From JAZGBC01 sp036444495 (lineage in GTDB: Bacteria; Pseudomonadota; Alphaproteobacteria; Kiloniellales; J153), in contig JAZGBC010000044.1 in the NCBI GenBank assembly GCA_036444495.1, positions 1-23,976 on the forward strand: a stretch of 23,976 bases of DNA, read 5' to 3'. The position numbers were made by a program, and so were the translations under genes. A model generated the notes under the pieces. The model saw only the letters and a list, made by a program, of their open reading frames with translations, had not been told where the DNA came from and searched no databases. Below are positions 1 through 8,504 of the stretch, in pieces. The number at the start of each line of letters is the position of its first letter. Position 1 is the stretch's first letter.

Positions 1-2
1 GC

Positions 3-125
3 AATGTAAACTACGACCCAGGCACGGGTGAAGTGTCGTTCACTGTGAGCGGTCATTACCGCGACAAGAACGGCGACGACGACTTCGAGTGGGAAGTTTG
101 GTTTACGATCCTGGCCTTGGGCTAA
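3..125 (+). CDS. 3' end of an unrecognised protein (truncated by window edge)
   Basis: An open frame enters from the left edge and ends at TAA (123-125), giving the last 40 residues of a protein. The visible tail is rich in Asp, Gly and aromatic residues and contains alternating patterns such as GEVSFTVSGHYRD and FEWEVWFTILALG, which would suit beta strands of an extracellular or beta-sandwich domain. I do not recognise a family. The frame is supported by its good codon pattern and by the lack of a better frame here. It runs towards cysS, which lies on the other strand 59 bases further on, and no clear terminator hairpin is visible between them. Confidence 0.55.
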   Translation, partial: NVNYDPGTGEVSFTVSGHYRDKNGDDDFEWEVWFTILALG

Positions 126-184
126 GGTATAGAGGACCGACTCGGCAGGGAAGCCGCTTCTGACAAAGCAGCCGATAGCCGTCC

Positions 185-1567
185 CTACCCCGCGCGCTTC
201 CAGGTGGTGCCCTCGGCGCCGTCTTCCAGCACAACGCCCTTGGCCGCCAGCTCGTCGCGGATGCGGTCCGCCTCGGCGAAATCCCTGGCTTGGCGCGCCG
301 CCGCCCGCGCGGCGATCAGTTCGTCGATCTCGGCTGCCTCCCCGCTGTCTGCCGCCGCGCCCTTGAACCAGGCCTCCGGGTCCTTATCCAGCAAGCCGAG
401 CAGGCTACCGGCGGATAGCAGCGCGCCCTTGAGCCGCGCCCGTTCGCCCGCACCGCCCGCCTTGTTGAGCGCAGTGCCGATCTCGTGGATCTCGGCCAGG
501 GCTTCCGGCGTGTTCAGGTCGTCGCTCAGCGCGGCCATGACGCCCGTGGGCGGCGCGGCGATCTCGGCGTCCGCATCCGCCGCGTGGCGCAACGCCCCAT
601 AGAGACGATCCAACTGCGCCTTGGCCTCCTTCAGCTTGTCGCGCGTGAAGTCGAGCGGCTGGCGGTAGTGCGCGGTGAGCAGGCCCAGGCGGATCGCCTC
701 GCCGGGCCAGCCCTCCTCCAGCAATTGGCGCACGGTGAAGAAGTTGCCGAGCGACTTGGACATCTTCTCGCCGTCGGAGATGACGTAGCCGTTGTGCATC
801 CAGACGCGCGCGAACTCGACACCCTTCGCGCAGGTGGATTGGGCGATCTCGTTTTCGTGGTGCGGGAAGATCAGGTCCTGCCCGCCGCCGTGGATGTCGA
901 AGGGCTGGCCCAGGTGCTCGGCGCTCATGGCCGAGCATTCGATGTGCCAGCCGGGCCGGCCCCGGCCCCAGGGGCTGTCCCAGCCGGGCTGCTCTTCGGT
1001 GCTCGGCTTCCAGAGCACGAAATCGGCCGGATTCCGCTTGTAGGGCGCCACCTCGACCCGGGCGCCCTCGATCAGTTCCTCCTGGCTGTGGCGCGACAGC
1101 TTGCCGTAGTCGGGCATGGAGGGCACGGAGAAGAGCACGTGCCCCTCGGCGGCGTAGGCGTGGCCCTTTTCGATCAGCGCCTCGATCATGGCGATCATCT
1201 GCGGGATGTGCTGGGTCGCGCGCGGCTCGATGGTGGGATCGAGCGCGCCCAGGGCCGCCATGTCCTCGTGGAACGCCTTGGTGGTGCGCTCCGTCACCGA
1301 CTCGATGGGCTCGCCGGTCTCCTTGGCCGCCTTGATGATCTTGTCGTCCACGTCGGTGATGTTGCGCGCGTAGGTCACGTGATCCGGCCCATAGACCTGG
1401 CGCAGCAGGCGGTAGAGCACGTCGAAGACCACCACGGGCCGCGCATTGCCGATGTGGGCCAGGTCGTAGACCGTCGGCCCGCAGACATAGACCCGGACGT
1501 TGCCCGGATCGAGCGGCTCGAAGGGCGCCTTCTGGCGCGCGAGCGTGTTATAGAGCTGGATCGTCAA
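185..1567 (-). CDS. cysS: Cysteinyl-tRNA synthetase
   Basis: Class I aminoacyl-tRNA synthetase that charges tRNA-Cys with cysteine in the cytoplasm. Seen: the adenylate-binding HIGN motif (residues 38-41), the KMSKS loop (268-272), Cys29 in YVCGPTVYD, and WHIECS, HGGGQDLIFPHHENE, which supply the other zinc and substrate ligands of this family. The open frame extends upstream to an ATG at 1645, but those 26 residues are Pro/Arg/Gly-rich and unlike any CysS N-terminus. A TTG at 1565-1567 begins the typical sequence TIQLYNTLARQK and sits about 10 bases after GAGAG. It gives 460 residues, matching the roughly 461 of E. coli CysS. The start choice is inference; the family is certain. It is divergent from the radical SAM gene. 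Confidence 0.96.
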   Translation of the reverse strand: MTIQLYNTLARQKAPFEPLDPGNVRVYVCGPTVYDLAHIGNARPVVVFDVLYRLLRQVYGPDHVTYARNITDVDDKIIKAAKETGEPIESVTERTTKAFHEDMAALGALDPTIEPRATQHIPQMIAMIEALIEKGHAYAAEGHVLFSVPSMPDYGKLSRHSQEELIEGARVEVAPYKRNPADFVLWKPSTEEQPGWDSPWGRGRPGWHIECSAMSAEHLGQPFDIHGGGQDLIFPHHENEIAQSTCAKGVEFARVWMHNGYVISDGEKMSKSLGNFFTVRQLLEEGWPGEAIRLGLLTAHYRQPLDFTRDKLKEAKAQLDRLYGALRHAADADAEIAAPPTGVMAALSDDLNTPEALAEIHEIGTALNKAGGAGERARLKGALLSAGSLLGLLDKDPEAWFKGAAADSGEAAEIDELIAARAAARQARDFAEADRIRDELAAKGVVLEDGAEGTTWKRAG

Positions 1568-1615
1568 GGTCTCACAACTCTCTGAATCTCTAGCTTTTTC
1601 GGCTCCGGCCGAGCC

Positions 1616-1635
1616 CGGGCCGGGCCGGGCCGGGC
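1616..1635. repeat. Four tandem CGGGC pentamers upstream of cysS
   Basis: Four perfect head-to-tail copies of CGGGC lie between the likely TTG start of cysS and the divergent radical SAM gene, followed by a degenerate GGGGC. The tract falls within the upstream ATG-initiated extension of the cysS frame, which explains that extension's Pro/Arg/Gly composition. It may be a slippage-prone tract in the cysS leader; no function is shown. Confidence 0.6.
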
Positions 1636-1802
1636 GGGGCGGCATAGCGGTAGCAAATTCCAGGGCGCCGGTCCATGGCCGAGGCCGGCGGAAATATGCG
1701 GGCGCGCGGCCCGAATTTATGAAATGATCCCCTCAGGGCATGGAGAATCCCCGGAGCAAAAGGCGGAAACCGGCCCCTCGAGTCTGGGAAGAGGGTGCAG
1801 GA

Positions 1803-3581
1803 ATGACCGGGCGCAAGACCTTTCGCGTGGTTCTGATCAAGCCGTCGCACTACGACGACGACGGCTATGTCATCCAGTGGCTTCGTTCGACCATCCCCTC
1901 GAACTCCATGGCCTCGGTCTACGGCCTGACCAGGCAGTGCGCCGAGCGCCGGGTGCTGGGCGACGAGGTGGATTTCGAGATCACGGCCTATGACGAGACC
2001 AACACGGTCCTGCCCATCAAGAGGATCATCCGGGACCTGAAGCGCGCCCATAGCGGTTTCGTCGGGCTGGTCGGCGTGCAATCGAACCAGTTCCCCCGCG
2101 CGCTGGATATCGCCCGGCAGTTCCGCGCCGCCGATCTACCCGTGGTCATCGGCGGATTTCACGTCGGCGGCTGTCTTTCCATGCTGCCCGAATTGCCGCC
2201 CGACATCAGGGCCGCGCAGGAGATGGGTATTTCCCTCTACGCCGGCGAGGCCGAGGGGCGCCTGGACGTGCTTCTGCGCGACGTCTACGAGGGCAACCTG
2301 AAGCCGCTCTACAACTACCTGAGCGACCTGCCGGACATGGCCGATGCGGCGGTCCCCTTTCTCCCCGAGAAGGTGGTCGCCCGCGCCGCCGGCCATTACA
2401 CCAGCTTCGATTCCGGGCGCGGCTGTCCCTTCCAGTGCAGTTTCTGCACCATCATCAACGTACAGGGCCGCAAGTCGCGCTATCGCACGCCCGATGATAT
2501 CGAGGCCATCATCCGCAGCAACGCGGCCCAGGGGATCAACCGCTTCTTCATTACCGACGACAACTTCGCCCGCAACAAGAACTGGGAGGCCATTCTCGAC
2601 CGCATGATCGAACTGCGCGAACGCGAGGGTTTCAGGTTCAGGTTCATCATCCAGGTCGACACCTTGTGCCACCGGACTCCCGGGTTCATCGAGAAAGCCG
2701 CGCGGGCCGGCTGTAACCGCGCCTTCATCGGGCTGGAGAGCATCAATCCCGACGCCCTGATGGGCGCCAAGAAGCGTCAGAACAAGATCTGGGAATACCG
2801 CAAGATGCTCCAGGCCTGGAAGGACGCGGGCATCATTACCTATGTCGGCTACATCCTGGGCTTTCCGCCGGACACGCCGGAATCGATCGAGCGCGACATC
2901 GAGATCATCAAGCGCGAGCTTCCGCTCGACATGGTGGAGTTCTTTTTCCTGACGCCGCTGCCGGGTTCCGAAGACCACCGGAATCTGCATATGAAGGGCG
3001 TGTGGATGGACCCGGACATGAACAAATACGACTTGAATCATGTCACGACCGGCCATGCCAACATGTCCAAGGAGCAATGGCAGGAAGTCTCCCGGCGCGC
3101 GTGGAAGCAGTACTACACGCCGGAACACATCGAAACGATCCTGCGGCGCGGGGCGGCGAAAGGCATCAAGCTCAAGAAGCTGTTCCTGCCGCTCGGCGGT
3201 TTCTGTGGCGCCGTCACCTTCGAGAAGGTCCACCCGCTCGAGGCGGGCATTTTCCGCCGCAAGGTGTGGAGCCAGCGGCGCAGCAGCCTGCCGCGGGAGA
3301 ACCCGCTAACCTTCTTCCCGCGCCGGATCTGGGAAACGCTATTCACCCACGCCCGCTGGGGGCTGCTCTATCTGCAATACAGTGGACTCGCCAAGCGTAT
3401 CGATGCGGACCCGACGAAGCGCGACTACATGGATACGGCCCTCAGCCCGGTCACCGAGACCGCGGAAGACGAGCTCGAGCTGATGAAGGTCCACCAGGCC
3501 GCCATTCCCGACACCTACGGCAAGCCGGAGACCGGCAAGCCCAGGACCGAAAAACCCAAAGAGCACGTCGCCGCCGAGTAG
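1803..3581 (+). CDS. B12-binding-type radical SAM protein, substrate unknown
   Basis: A 592-residue radical SAM enzyme. The 4Fe-4S cluster motif CxxxCxxC is seen as C208, C212 and C215 in GRGCPFQCSFC. Before it lies a Rossmann-like N-terminal region (about residues 10-170, containing LPVVIGGFHVGG) that resembles the cobalamin-binding domain of this superfamily. The usual B12 ligand signature DxHxxG is not evident, as in many members. After the SAM barrel (about 195-420) comes a C-terminal region of about 170 residues with no domain I recognise, ending in a Lys/Pro/Glu-rich tail. The start at 1803 follows AGGGTGCAGGA, a good ribosome site; an in-frame ATG at 1740 would add 21 unlikely residues. 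The gene stands alone, divergent from cysS. Relatives modify lipids, hopanoids or natural products, but the substrate cannot be named from sequence. Confidence 0.88.
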   Translation: MTGRKTFRVVLIKPSHYDDDGYVIQWLRSTIPSNSMASVYGLTRQCAERRVLGDEVDFEITAYDETNTVLPIKRIIRDLKRAHSGFVGLVGVQSNQFPRALDIARQFRAADLPVVIGGFHVGGCLSMLPELPPDIRAAQEMGISLYAGEAEGRLDVLLRDVYEGNLKPLYNYLSDLPDMADAAVPFLPEKVVARAAGHYTSFDSGRGCPFQCSFCTIINVQGRKSRYRTPDDIEAIIRSNAAQGINRFFITDDNFARNKNWEAILDRMIELREREGFRFRFIIQVDTLCHRTPGFIEKAARAGCNRAFIGLESINPDALMGAKKRQNKIWEYRKMLQAWKDAGIITYVGYILGFPPDTPESIERDIEIIKRELPLDMVEFFFLTPLPGSEDHRNLHMKGVWMDPDMNKYDLNHVTTGHANMSKEQWQEVSRRAWKQYYTPEHIETILRRGAAKGIKLKKLFLPLGGFCGAVTFEKVHPLEAGIFRRKVWSQRRSSLPRENPLTFFPRRIWETLFTHARWGLLYLQYSGLAKRIDADPTKRDYMDTALSPVTETAEDELELMKVHQAAIPDTYGKPETGKPRTEKPKEHVAAE

Positions 3582-3620
3582 CGGAGGGTCCAAAGGGATC
3601 GGAGGTACGTCCCGCGGCGG

Positions 3621-3938
3621 TTATTCGGGGTGCACCGGCTTGCCCCGGCCGAAGGGCCAGCTCAAGAGCAGCGCGACGCAGGCATAGAAGACGACGATAA
3701 CGGCGTGGCCCTCCCAGTAGACGAACGAGACGCCGAATTCCGCAAACTCGAAGAACCCGGTCCAGGAGAAAAGAACGCTGGGGACGAGTAAGAGCATCAG
3801 AGCGGCCATGAACATAGGCGCTCCCAGAAACGGGACCACGATGCCCCAGACAGGGAAGTACAGGAGCAGATAGATCGCCGTCAGGATGATCCCGAAGGGC
3901 ATCCAGCGCCGCCGGTAGAATCTCGTCAGCCCCATCAT
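3621..3938 (-). CDS. Small hypothetical inner-membrane protein
   Basis: A 105-residue protein with three likely membrane helices at about residues 14-37, 42-60 and 78-96, a basic N-terminus (RFYRRRW) and a short charged tail (FGRGKPVHPE). The positive-inside rule suggests the N-terminus faces the cytoplasm. No family or catalytic motif is recognised. The frame continues upstream to 4025, but that part runs into a palindromic repeat and is compositionally unlike the protein, so the paired ATG codons at 3938 and 3935 are preferred; the ribosome site is weak (TTTAGG). It is convergent with the radical SAM gene, with 39 bases between their stops. It lies 181 bases downstream of nadE on the same strand with the repeat in between, so shared transcription is uncertain. 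Confidence 0.6.
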   Translation of the reverse strand: MMGLTRFYRRRWMPFGIILTAIYLLLYFPVWGIVVPFLGAPMFMAALMLLLVPSVLFSWTGFFEFAEFGVSFVYWEGHAVIVVFYACVALLLSWPFGRGKPVHPE

Positions 3939-3971
3939 GCGATTTTGCGGCCTAAACAAAGCAGGATGAGC

Positions 3972-4103
3972 CCCCCTCACCCAGCTCCGGCTAAGGCTCG
4001 GCCTTGGGCCTCGCCAAGCCTCCACAACCCTCTCCCCCCGGGAGAGGGATCAAACCCTCCAGTGGAGGGTTTGATGGGAACGGAGCGACCGAGGGTGAGG
4101 GGG
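3972..4103. repeat. Nested palindromic intergenic repeat
   Basis: Three inverted repeats lie between nadE and the small membrane protein. The outer arms are CCCCCTCACCC (3972-3982) and GGGTGAGGGGG (4093-4103). Inside are CCCTCTCCC/GGGAGAGGG (4028-4036 and 4040-4048, 3-base loop) and a perfect 13-bp stem ATCAAACCCTCCA/TGGAGGGTTTGAT around one base (4049-4061 and 4063-4075). The arrangement is like dispersed palindromic (REP/BIME-like) units common between proteobacterial genes. The stable hairpins may protect or end the nadE transcript, but there is no U tract. Its copy number in the genome is not known from this window. Confidence 0.8.
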
Positions 4104-4119
4104 TGCTTTCGCTCAAGCT

Positions 4120-5808
4120 CTACACCGGGCCCTTGAAGGCGTTGGTGATGGGATAGCGGCGGTCCTTGCCGAAGGCGCGGCGCGTGATCTTCACGCCCGG
4201 CGCGGCCTGGCGGCGCTTGTACTCGGCGGTCTCGAGCATGTGCCAGACGCGGTTGACCGTGGCCAGCGTGTGGCCGCGCATGGCGATCTCCTCCACGCCC
4301 ATGTCCTGCTCGATCAGGCATTCCAGGATGTCGTCCAGCTCCTCGTAGGGCGGCAGGCTGTCCTGGTCGGTCTGACCGGGCCGGAGCTCGGCCGAGGGCG
4401 CTTTGCTCAGCACCCGCTCGGGGATGACCCGGCCGGCCGGGCCCAGCGCGCCCTTGGAGATCGCCTGGTTGCGCCATTGGGCCAGCTTGTAGGCCGTGGT
4501 CTTGTAGACGTCCTTGAGCACGTTGAAGCCGCCCGCCATGTCGCCGTAGAGCGTGGCGTAGCCGACCGAAACCTCCGACTTATTGCCGGTGGAGAGCAGC
4601 ATATGGCCCAGCTTGTTGCTGATCGCCATGAGCGTGATCATGCGCGAGCGGGCCTGGACGTTCTCCTCCGTCGTATCCGCCGGCAGGGCGTCGAACAGCG
4701 GCTCGAGCATGGCCTCGAAGGCGTCCATGGCCGGCTCGATACCCACCTGGTCCAATTTCACGCCGAGCAGGCGCGCGGTCTCGGCCGCGTCCTCCAGGCT
4801 CTCGGGCGAGGTGTAGGGCGAGGGCATCATGACGCAGTGCACGCGCTCCGGTCCCAAGGCGTCGGTGGCGACCGCGGCCGAGAGCGCCGAATCGATGCCG
4901 CCCGACAGCCCGAGGATGACGCCGGGGAAACCGTTCTTGTTCACGTAGTCGCGCAGGCCCAGGGTGAGCGCCTGATAGATGGGCTCCATGCCGTTCTCCG
5001 GCGCCTCGCGCGGGCCCTCGGCGCAGGTCCAACGGCCCTCCGCCCCGCGCGCCCACTCGGTCAGGCTGAGCGCCTCGCGGAACAGGGGTAGCTGGGCCAG
5101 CAGATTGCACCGGGCGTCGAGCACGAAGGAGCCGCCGTCGAAGACCAGCTCGTCCTGCCCGCCCACCTGGTTGACATAGATGATCGGCAGGCCGGTCTCG
5201 GTCACGCGCGCCACGCTCGTCTGGATACGCATATCGGCCTTGTCGATCTCGTAGGGACTGCCGTTGATGACGACCAGGATCTCGGCGCCGGATTCCTCCA
5301 GGCACTCGCAGACATCGGGCACCCACATGTCCTCGCAAACCAGCACACCCAGGCGAACGTCGCGAAAATTCATGGGGCCCGGCAGGGGCCCGGCCTTGAA
5401 CACGCGCACCTCGTCGAAGACGTCGTAATTAGGCAGATCGTATTTGTGCCGGATCGCCTGAATCTTGCCGCCATCGAGCAGCAGGACCGAGTTGGTCACG
5501 TGATGGCGCAGGGACTCCGTGATCTCGCCCTCTTCCAACCAGGGCGCACCAACCAAAAGACCTGGCCCATCGTCGGCGGTGTCCTTCGCCAGATCTTCTA
5601 CCGCCTCGCGCACCGCGCTCAGGAAGGCGGGCTTGAGCACCAGGTCCTCGGGCGGATAACCGGTGATGCTCAACTCGGTCGTAACCAGCAGTTCCGCGCC
5701 AAGGGCGGCGGCCTCGGCCCGGCGCTGGCGGATCAGCGCCAGGTTGCCCGGAATGTCGCCCACCGTGGGATTGATCTGCGCGAGGGCTATGGAAAGCCGG
5801 TCGGTCAT
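4120..5808 (-). CDS. nadE: Glutamine-dependent NAD+ synthetase
   Basis: Catalyses the last step of NAD+ synthesis: amidation of nicotinate adenine dinucleotide with ATP, using ammonia released from glutamine. The 562-residue protein has both expected domains. The N-terminal nitrilase-fold glutaminase carries the catalytic triad Glu45 (TELSITGYP), Lys122 (HKYDLPNYDVFDE) and Cys158 (GVLVCEDMW). The C-terminal synthetase has the PP-loop SGGIDS at residues 302-307. Length and motifs fit the bacterial two-domain enzyme. The start ATG at 5808 gives MTDRLSIALAQINPTVGD, a normal N-terminus; its ribosome site is weak. It lies 56 bases downstream of nicotinate phosphoribosyltransferase on the same strand, so the two probably share a transcript and supply successive parts of the same pathway. 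Confidence 0.96.
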   Translation of the reverse strand: MTDRLSIALAQINPTVGDIPGNLALIRQRRAEAAALGAELLVTTELSITGYPPEDLVLKPAFLSAVREAVEDLAKDTADDGPGLLVGAPWLEEGEITESLRHHVTNSVLLLDGGKIQAIRHKYDLPNYDVFDEVRVFKAGPLPGPMNFRDVRLGVLVCEDMWVPDVCECLEESGAEILVVINGSPYEIDKADMRIQTSVARVTETGLPIIYVNQVGGQDELVFDGGSFVLDARCNLLAQLPLFREALSLTEWARGAEGRWTCAEGPREAPENGMEPIYQALTLGLRDYVNKNGFPGVILGLSGGIDSALSAAVATDALGPERVHCVMMPSPYTSPESLEDAAETARLLGVKLDQVGIEPAMDAFEAMLEPLFDALPADTTEENVQARSRMITLMAISNKLGHMLLSTGNKSEVSVGYATLYGDMAGGFNVLKDVYKTTAYKLAQWRNQAISKGALGPAGRVIPERVLSKAPSAELRPGQTDQDSLPPYEELDDILECLIEQDMGVEEIAMRGHTLATVNRVWHMLETAEYKRRQAAPGVKITRRAFGKDRRYPITNAFKGPV

Positions 5809-5864
5809 GACCGGTTACTTACTCTTGAAGGCCGGGGCCGGCAAGATGGCTAAAGCGCGCCGCT

Positions 5865-7034
5865 TCAATCTTTCTTCTTCAGCAGGAACTCGCGGCCGAC
5901 CTTGACCCGGATCTCGCCGTCGTACTCCACGATATCGGCGGTGGCGTAGGTCTCGGACCACTCCTCGGGCAGGTAGCTGCCGGTGCCGATAACATCGATG
6001 GGCGCGTGGGCCTCGGCCATGACCTTGCATTTCGCCGGGCCGAAGCCGGAGGAGGCCACGATCTTGACCTTGTCGAAGCCCTCGGCATTCAGCGCCTCGC
6101 GCAGCGCCCAGATAGCGGCGGCCGAGACCCCGGGACCCACGAGATAGCGCAGTTCCGGCTCGGTGCGGTAGCCGCGCACGGCATCGTGCGCGTTGCGTTC
6201 CAGCACGGCGTAGGAGGCCGGCGGGTCCAGTCCCTCGATGAAGCGCCCGCCCGGCGTGTCCAGGCGGATCGACAGCTTGCCCTCGGCGGCGCGCCCGGGG
6301 AAGCGCCGGCAGACCGTGAGCGTGTCCGTGATCTCGCGGGCGAAATAGTCGACCAGCACGGTCATGGGATCGTCCGGATAGCACTCGTCGAACATCTCGG
6401 CCGCGCGCAGGGTGGACTTGGCGTAGCCGATCAGGGCGTGGGGCATGGTGCCCAGGCCGCTCTCGGCGCCGAAATAGTGGGCCGTGGCGTCGGTCGCGTT
6501 GCCGATGAAGCCGACCGCCCCCACCTTGCGCTTGGCCCGGGCCGAGCCCACCGCGGCGGCATAGGCCATGGCCTCGGCCATCTCGGTGCCGGCGCAGTGG
6601 CGCGCGTCCATGGCCAGGAAGGCGACCTGCGGCAGGTCGGCGCACATAGAATAGGCGTTGTAGGCCGCGACGCAGGGCGGCCCCAGCTTTTGCAACAGCA
6701 GGGTTTCCAGATCCACGAGCTGGCTGAGCCGCCCGGTCACGTACATGACCGGCTCGCCGGCCCCGACCCACCTGCCCTCCTCGTAGCAGAGCTCCACATC
6801 GAAGCGAGCCCCGCGCCGCCCGGCCATGACCTCGAGCCAGTCCATGGCCAGACGCGGGGCCGAGACCACGGGCCGGCGCAGGAACAGCGCGTAGGTTACC
6901 GTGGCGTCGCCGAAGCGCCCGACGATCTGTTTCGTGCGGTTGAAGTAGTGGTCGGTCCAGCGCGCGATGTCCGGCTCCTCGGCCGGCCAGGCCTCGATGC
7001 TCATGGCCTTCGGCTTGGTCCCGTCAGCGGACAT
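5865..7034 (-). CDS. pncB: Nicotinate phosphoribosyltransferase
   Basis: Converts nicotinate and PRPP to nicotinate mononucleotide, the entry step of the Preiss-Handler NAD salvage pathway. The 389-residue protein shows typical family segments: WTDHYFNRTK near the N-terminus, GTMPHA at 195-200 with the His199 that is phosphorylated in this family, and VIGTGSYLP in the phosphate-binding region near the C-terminus. The start at 7034 (MSADGTK) follows a G-rich ribosome site (GGGGGG, about six bases away); ATG at residue 11 is an alternative. It lies 27 bases after class II DAHP synthase and before nadE, so an operon is likely. The subfamily is the shorter bacterial/archaeal type rather than the E. 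coli PncB length class; the symbol is used by function. Confidence 0.9.
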   Translation of the reverse strand: MSADGTKPKAMSIEAWPAEEPDIARWTDHYFNRTKQIVGRFGDATVTYALFLRRPVVSAPRLAMDWLEVMAGRRGARFDVELCYEEGRWVGAGEPVMYVTGRLSQLVDLETLLLQKLGPPCVAAYNAYSMCADLPQVAFLAMDARHCAGTEMAEAMAYAAAVGSARAKRKVGAVGFIGNATDATAHYFGAESGLGTMPHALIGYAKSTLRAAEMFDECYPDDPMTVLVDYFAREITDTLTVCRRFPGRAAEGKLSIRLDTPGGRFIEGLDPPASYAVLERNAHDAVRGYRTEPELRYLVGPGVSAAAIWALREALNAEGFDKVKIVASSGFGPAKCKVMAEAHAPIDVIGTGSYLPEEWSETYATADIVEYDGEIRVKVGREFLLKKKD

Positions 7035-7061
7035 GTCAGCCCCCCGCTGTGGTCCTTACTG

Positions 7062-8450
7062 TCACGACACCGCGGCGATGCGGTTGCCGCCGTTGCGCGC
7101 GATGCGCTCATCCTTGAGCCGCTCGGCGATCAGGAAGGCTAGCTCGAGCGCCTGGCTGGCGTTCAGCCGCGGGTCGCAGTAGGTGTGATAGCGGTCGCCC
7201 AAGGAGGCCTCGCTGATCGCCTGAGCGCCGCCGATGCACTCGGTGACGTCCTGGCCGGTCATCTCGACGTGCACGCCGCCGGCATAGCTGCCTTCGGCCC
7301 GGTGCACGGCAAAGAAGCCCTCGACTTCCTTGAGGATGCGGTCGAATGCGCGGGTCTTGTAGCCGGTCGAGGATTTCACCGTATTGCCGTGCATGGGATC
7401 GCAGGCCCAGACCACCTTCAGGCCGGCGCGCTGCACCGCGCGCACCAGCGCCGGCAGCTTGGCCTCCACCTTGTCCGCGCCCATGCGCGAAATCAGCGTG
7501 AGGCGTCCGGGCTCGTTGTCCGGGTTGAGCACCTCGATGAGGCGCAGCAGCTCGTCGGGCTCCATGGCCGGCCCGCACTTCATGCCGATGGGGTTGCCCA
7601 CGCCGCGCAGGAACTCCACATGCGCACCGTCGAGCTGGCGCGTGCGCTCGCCGAGCCAGAGCAGGTGCGCCGAGCAGTCGTACCACTTGCCGGTCAGGCT
7701 ATCGACACGCGTGAGCGCCTGTTCGTAGTTGAGCAGCAGCGCCTCGTGGCTGGTATAGAAGTCGGTCTCGCGCAATTGCGGCACCTCGTCGGGCGTGATG
7801 CCGCAGGCCTCCATGAAACCGAGCGCCTCGTCGATGCGCGCGGCCAGCTCCTCGTAGCGCTGGCCTTGCGGGCTGTCGGCCAGGAACTGGAGGTTCCACT
7901 GGTGCACCTTGTGCAGGTCGGCGAAGCCGCCTTGGGCGAAGGCGCGCAGCAGGTTGAGCGTGGCCGCCGACTGGTTGTAGGCGCGCAGCAGGCGCTCCGG
8001 GTCGGGCTTGCGCGCGGCCTCGTCGAACTCGATGGCGTTGACGATGTCGCCCCGGTAGCTCGGCAGTTCGACGCCGTCCTGCGTCTCGGTCGGGGCCGAG
8101 CGCGGCTTGGCGAACTGCCCGGCCATGCGCCCCAGCTTGACCACCGGGCAGGCCGCGCCGAAGGTCAGCACCACCGCCATCTGCAGGAGCACGCGGAAAG
8201 TGTCGCGGATGTTGTTGGCGTGGAACTCGGCGAAGCTTTCCGCGCAATCGCCGCCCTGGAGCAGAAAAGCCTTGCCCTCGGCGATCCGGCCGAGCTGCTC
8301 CCTCAGGTTCCGGGCCTCCCCGGCAAAGACCAGCGGCGGGTACTCGGCCAGCGTCTCCTCGACGCGCGTCACCGCCACCGGGTCCGGATAGTCCGGGACC
8401 TGGCGAATCTCTCTATTCCGCCACGTATCGGGCGCCCACTTGGCCGCCAT
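7062..8450 (-). CDS. Class II 3-deoxy-7-phosphoheptulonate (DAHP) synthase
   Basis: Condenses phosphoenolpyruvate and erythrose-4-phosphate, the first committed step of the shikimate pathway to aromatic amino acids. The 462-residue protein is of the class II (plant-type) family. Seen: QGGDCAESF with the metal ligand Cys69, KPRSAPTE, DPMHGN (metal His), HVEMTGQDVTECIGG (metal Glu) and YCDPRLN (metal Asp). The frame opens at 8534, but the ATG at 8450 is preceded by GAGGAGG eight bases upstream, the best ribosome site in this window, and starts MAAKWAPDTW as relatives do. It heads a minus-strand group with nicotinate phosphoribosyltransferase and nadE. Its feedback control cannot be read from the sequence; no obvious regulatory ACT-like domain is attached. 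Confidence 0.95.
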   Translation of the reverse strand: MAAKWAPDTWRNREIRQVPDYPDPVAVTRVEETLAEYPPLVFAGEARNLREQLGRIAEGKAFLLQGGDCAESFAEFHANNIRDTFRVLLQMAVVLTFGAACPVVKLGRMAGQFAKPRSAPTETQDGVELPSYRGDIVNAIEFDEAARKPDPERLLRAYNQSAATLNLLRAFAQGGFADLHKVHQWNLQFLADSPQGQRYEELAARIDEALGFMEACGITPDEVPQLRETDFYTSHEALLLNYEQALTRVDSLTGKWYDCSAHLLWLGERTRQLDGAHVEFLRGVGNPIGMKCGPAMEPDELLRLIEVLNPDNEPGRLTLISRMGADKVEAKLPALVRAVQRAGLKVVWACDPMHGNTVKSSTGYKTRAFDRILKEVEGFFAVHRAEGSYAGGVHVEMTGQDVTECIGGAQAISEASLGDRYHTYCDPRLNASQALELAFLIAERLKDERIARNGGNRIAAVS

Positions 8451-8476
8451 GTCGATTGCCTCCTCGCGCCGGTTTC

Positions 8477-8504
8477 CTACCTGGTCCAACCGCCAGTCAG
8501 GTAG
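8477..8504 (-). promoter_or_regulatory. Inverted repeat in the DAHP synthase leader
   Basis: CTACCTG (8477-8483) and CAGGTAG (8498-8504) form a perfect 7-bp inverted repeat with a 14-base spacer, ending about 27 bases before the DAHP synthase ATG and just ahead of its ribosome site. It could be an operator or a leader stem affecting expression. It lies inside the rejected N-terminal extension of that frame. Function is speculative. Confidence 0.3.

Noticed and set aside
7185..8504. 439-residue plus-strand open frame over DAHP synthase
   Set aside because: Antisense to a gene with all metal ligands present; no family features.
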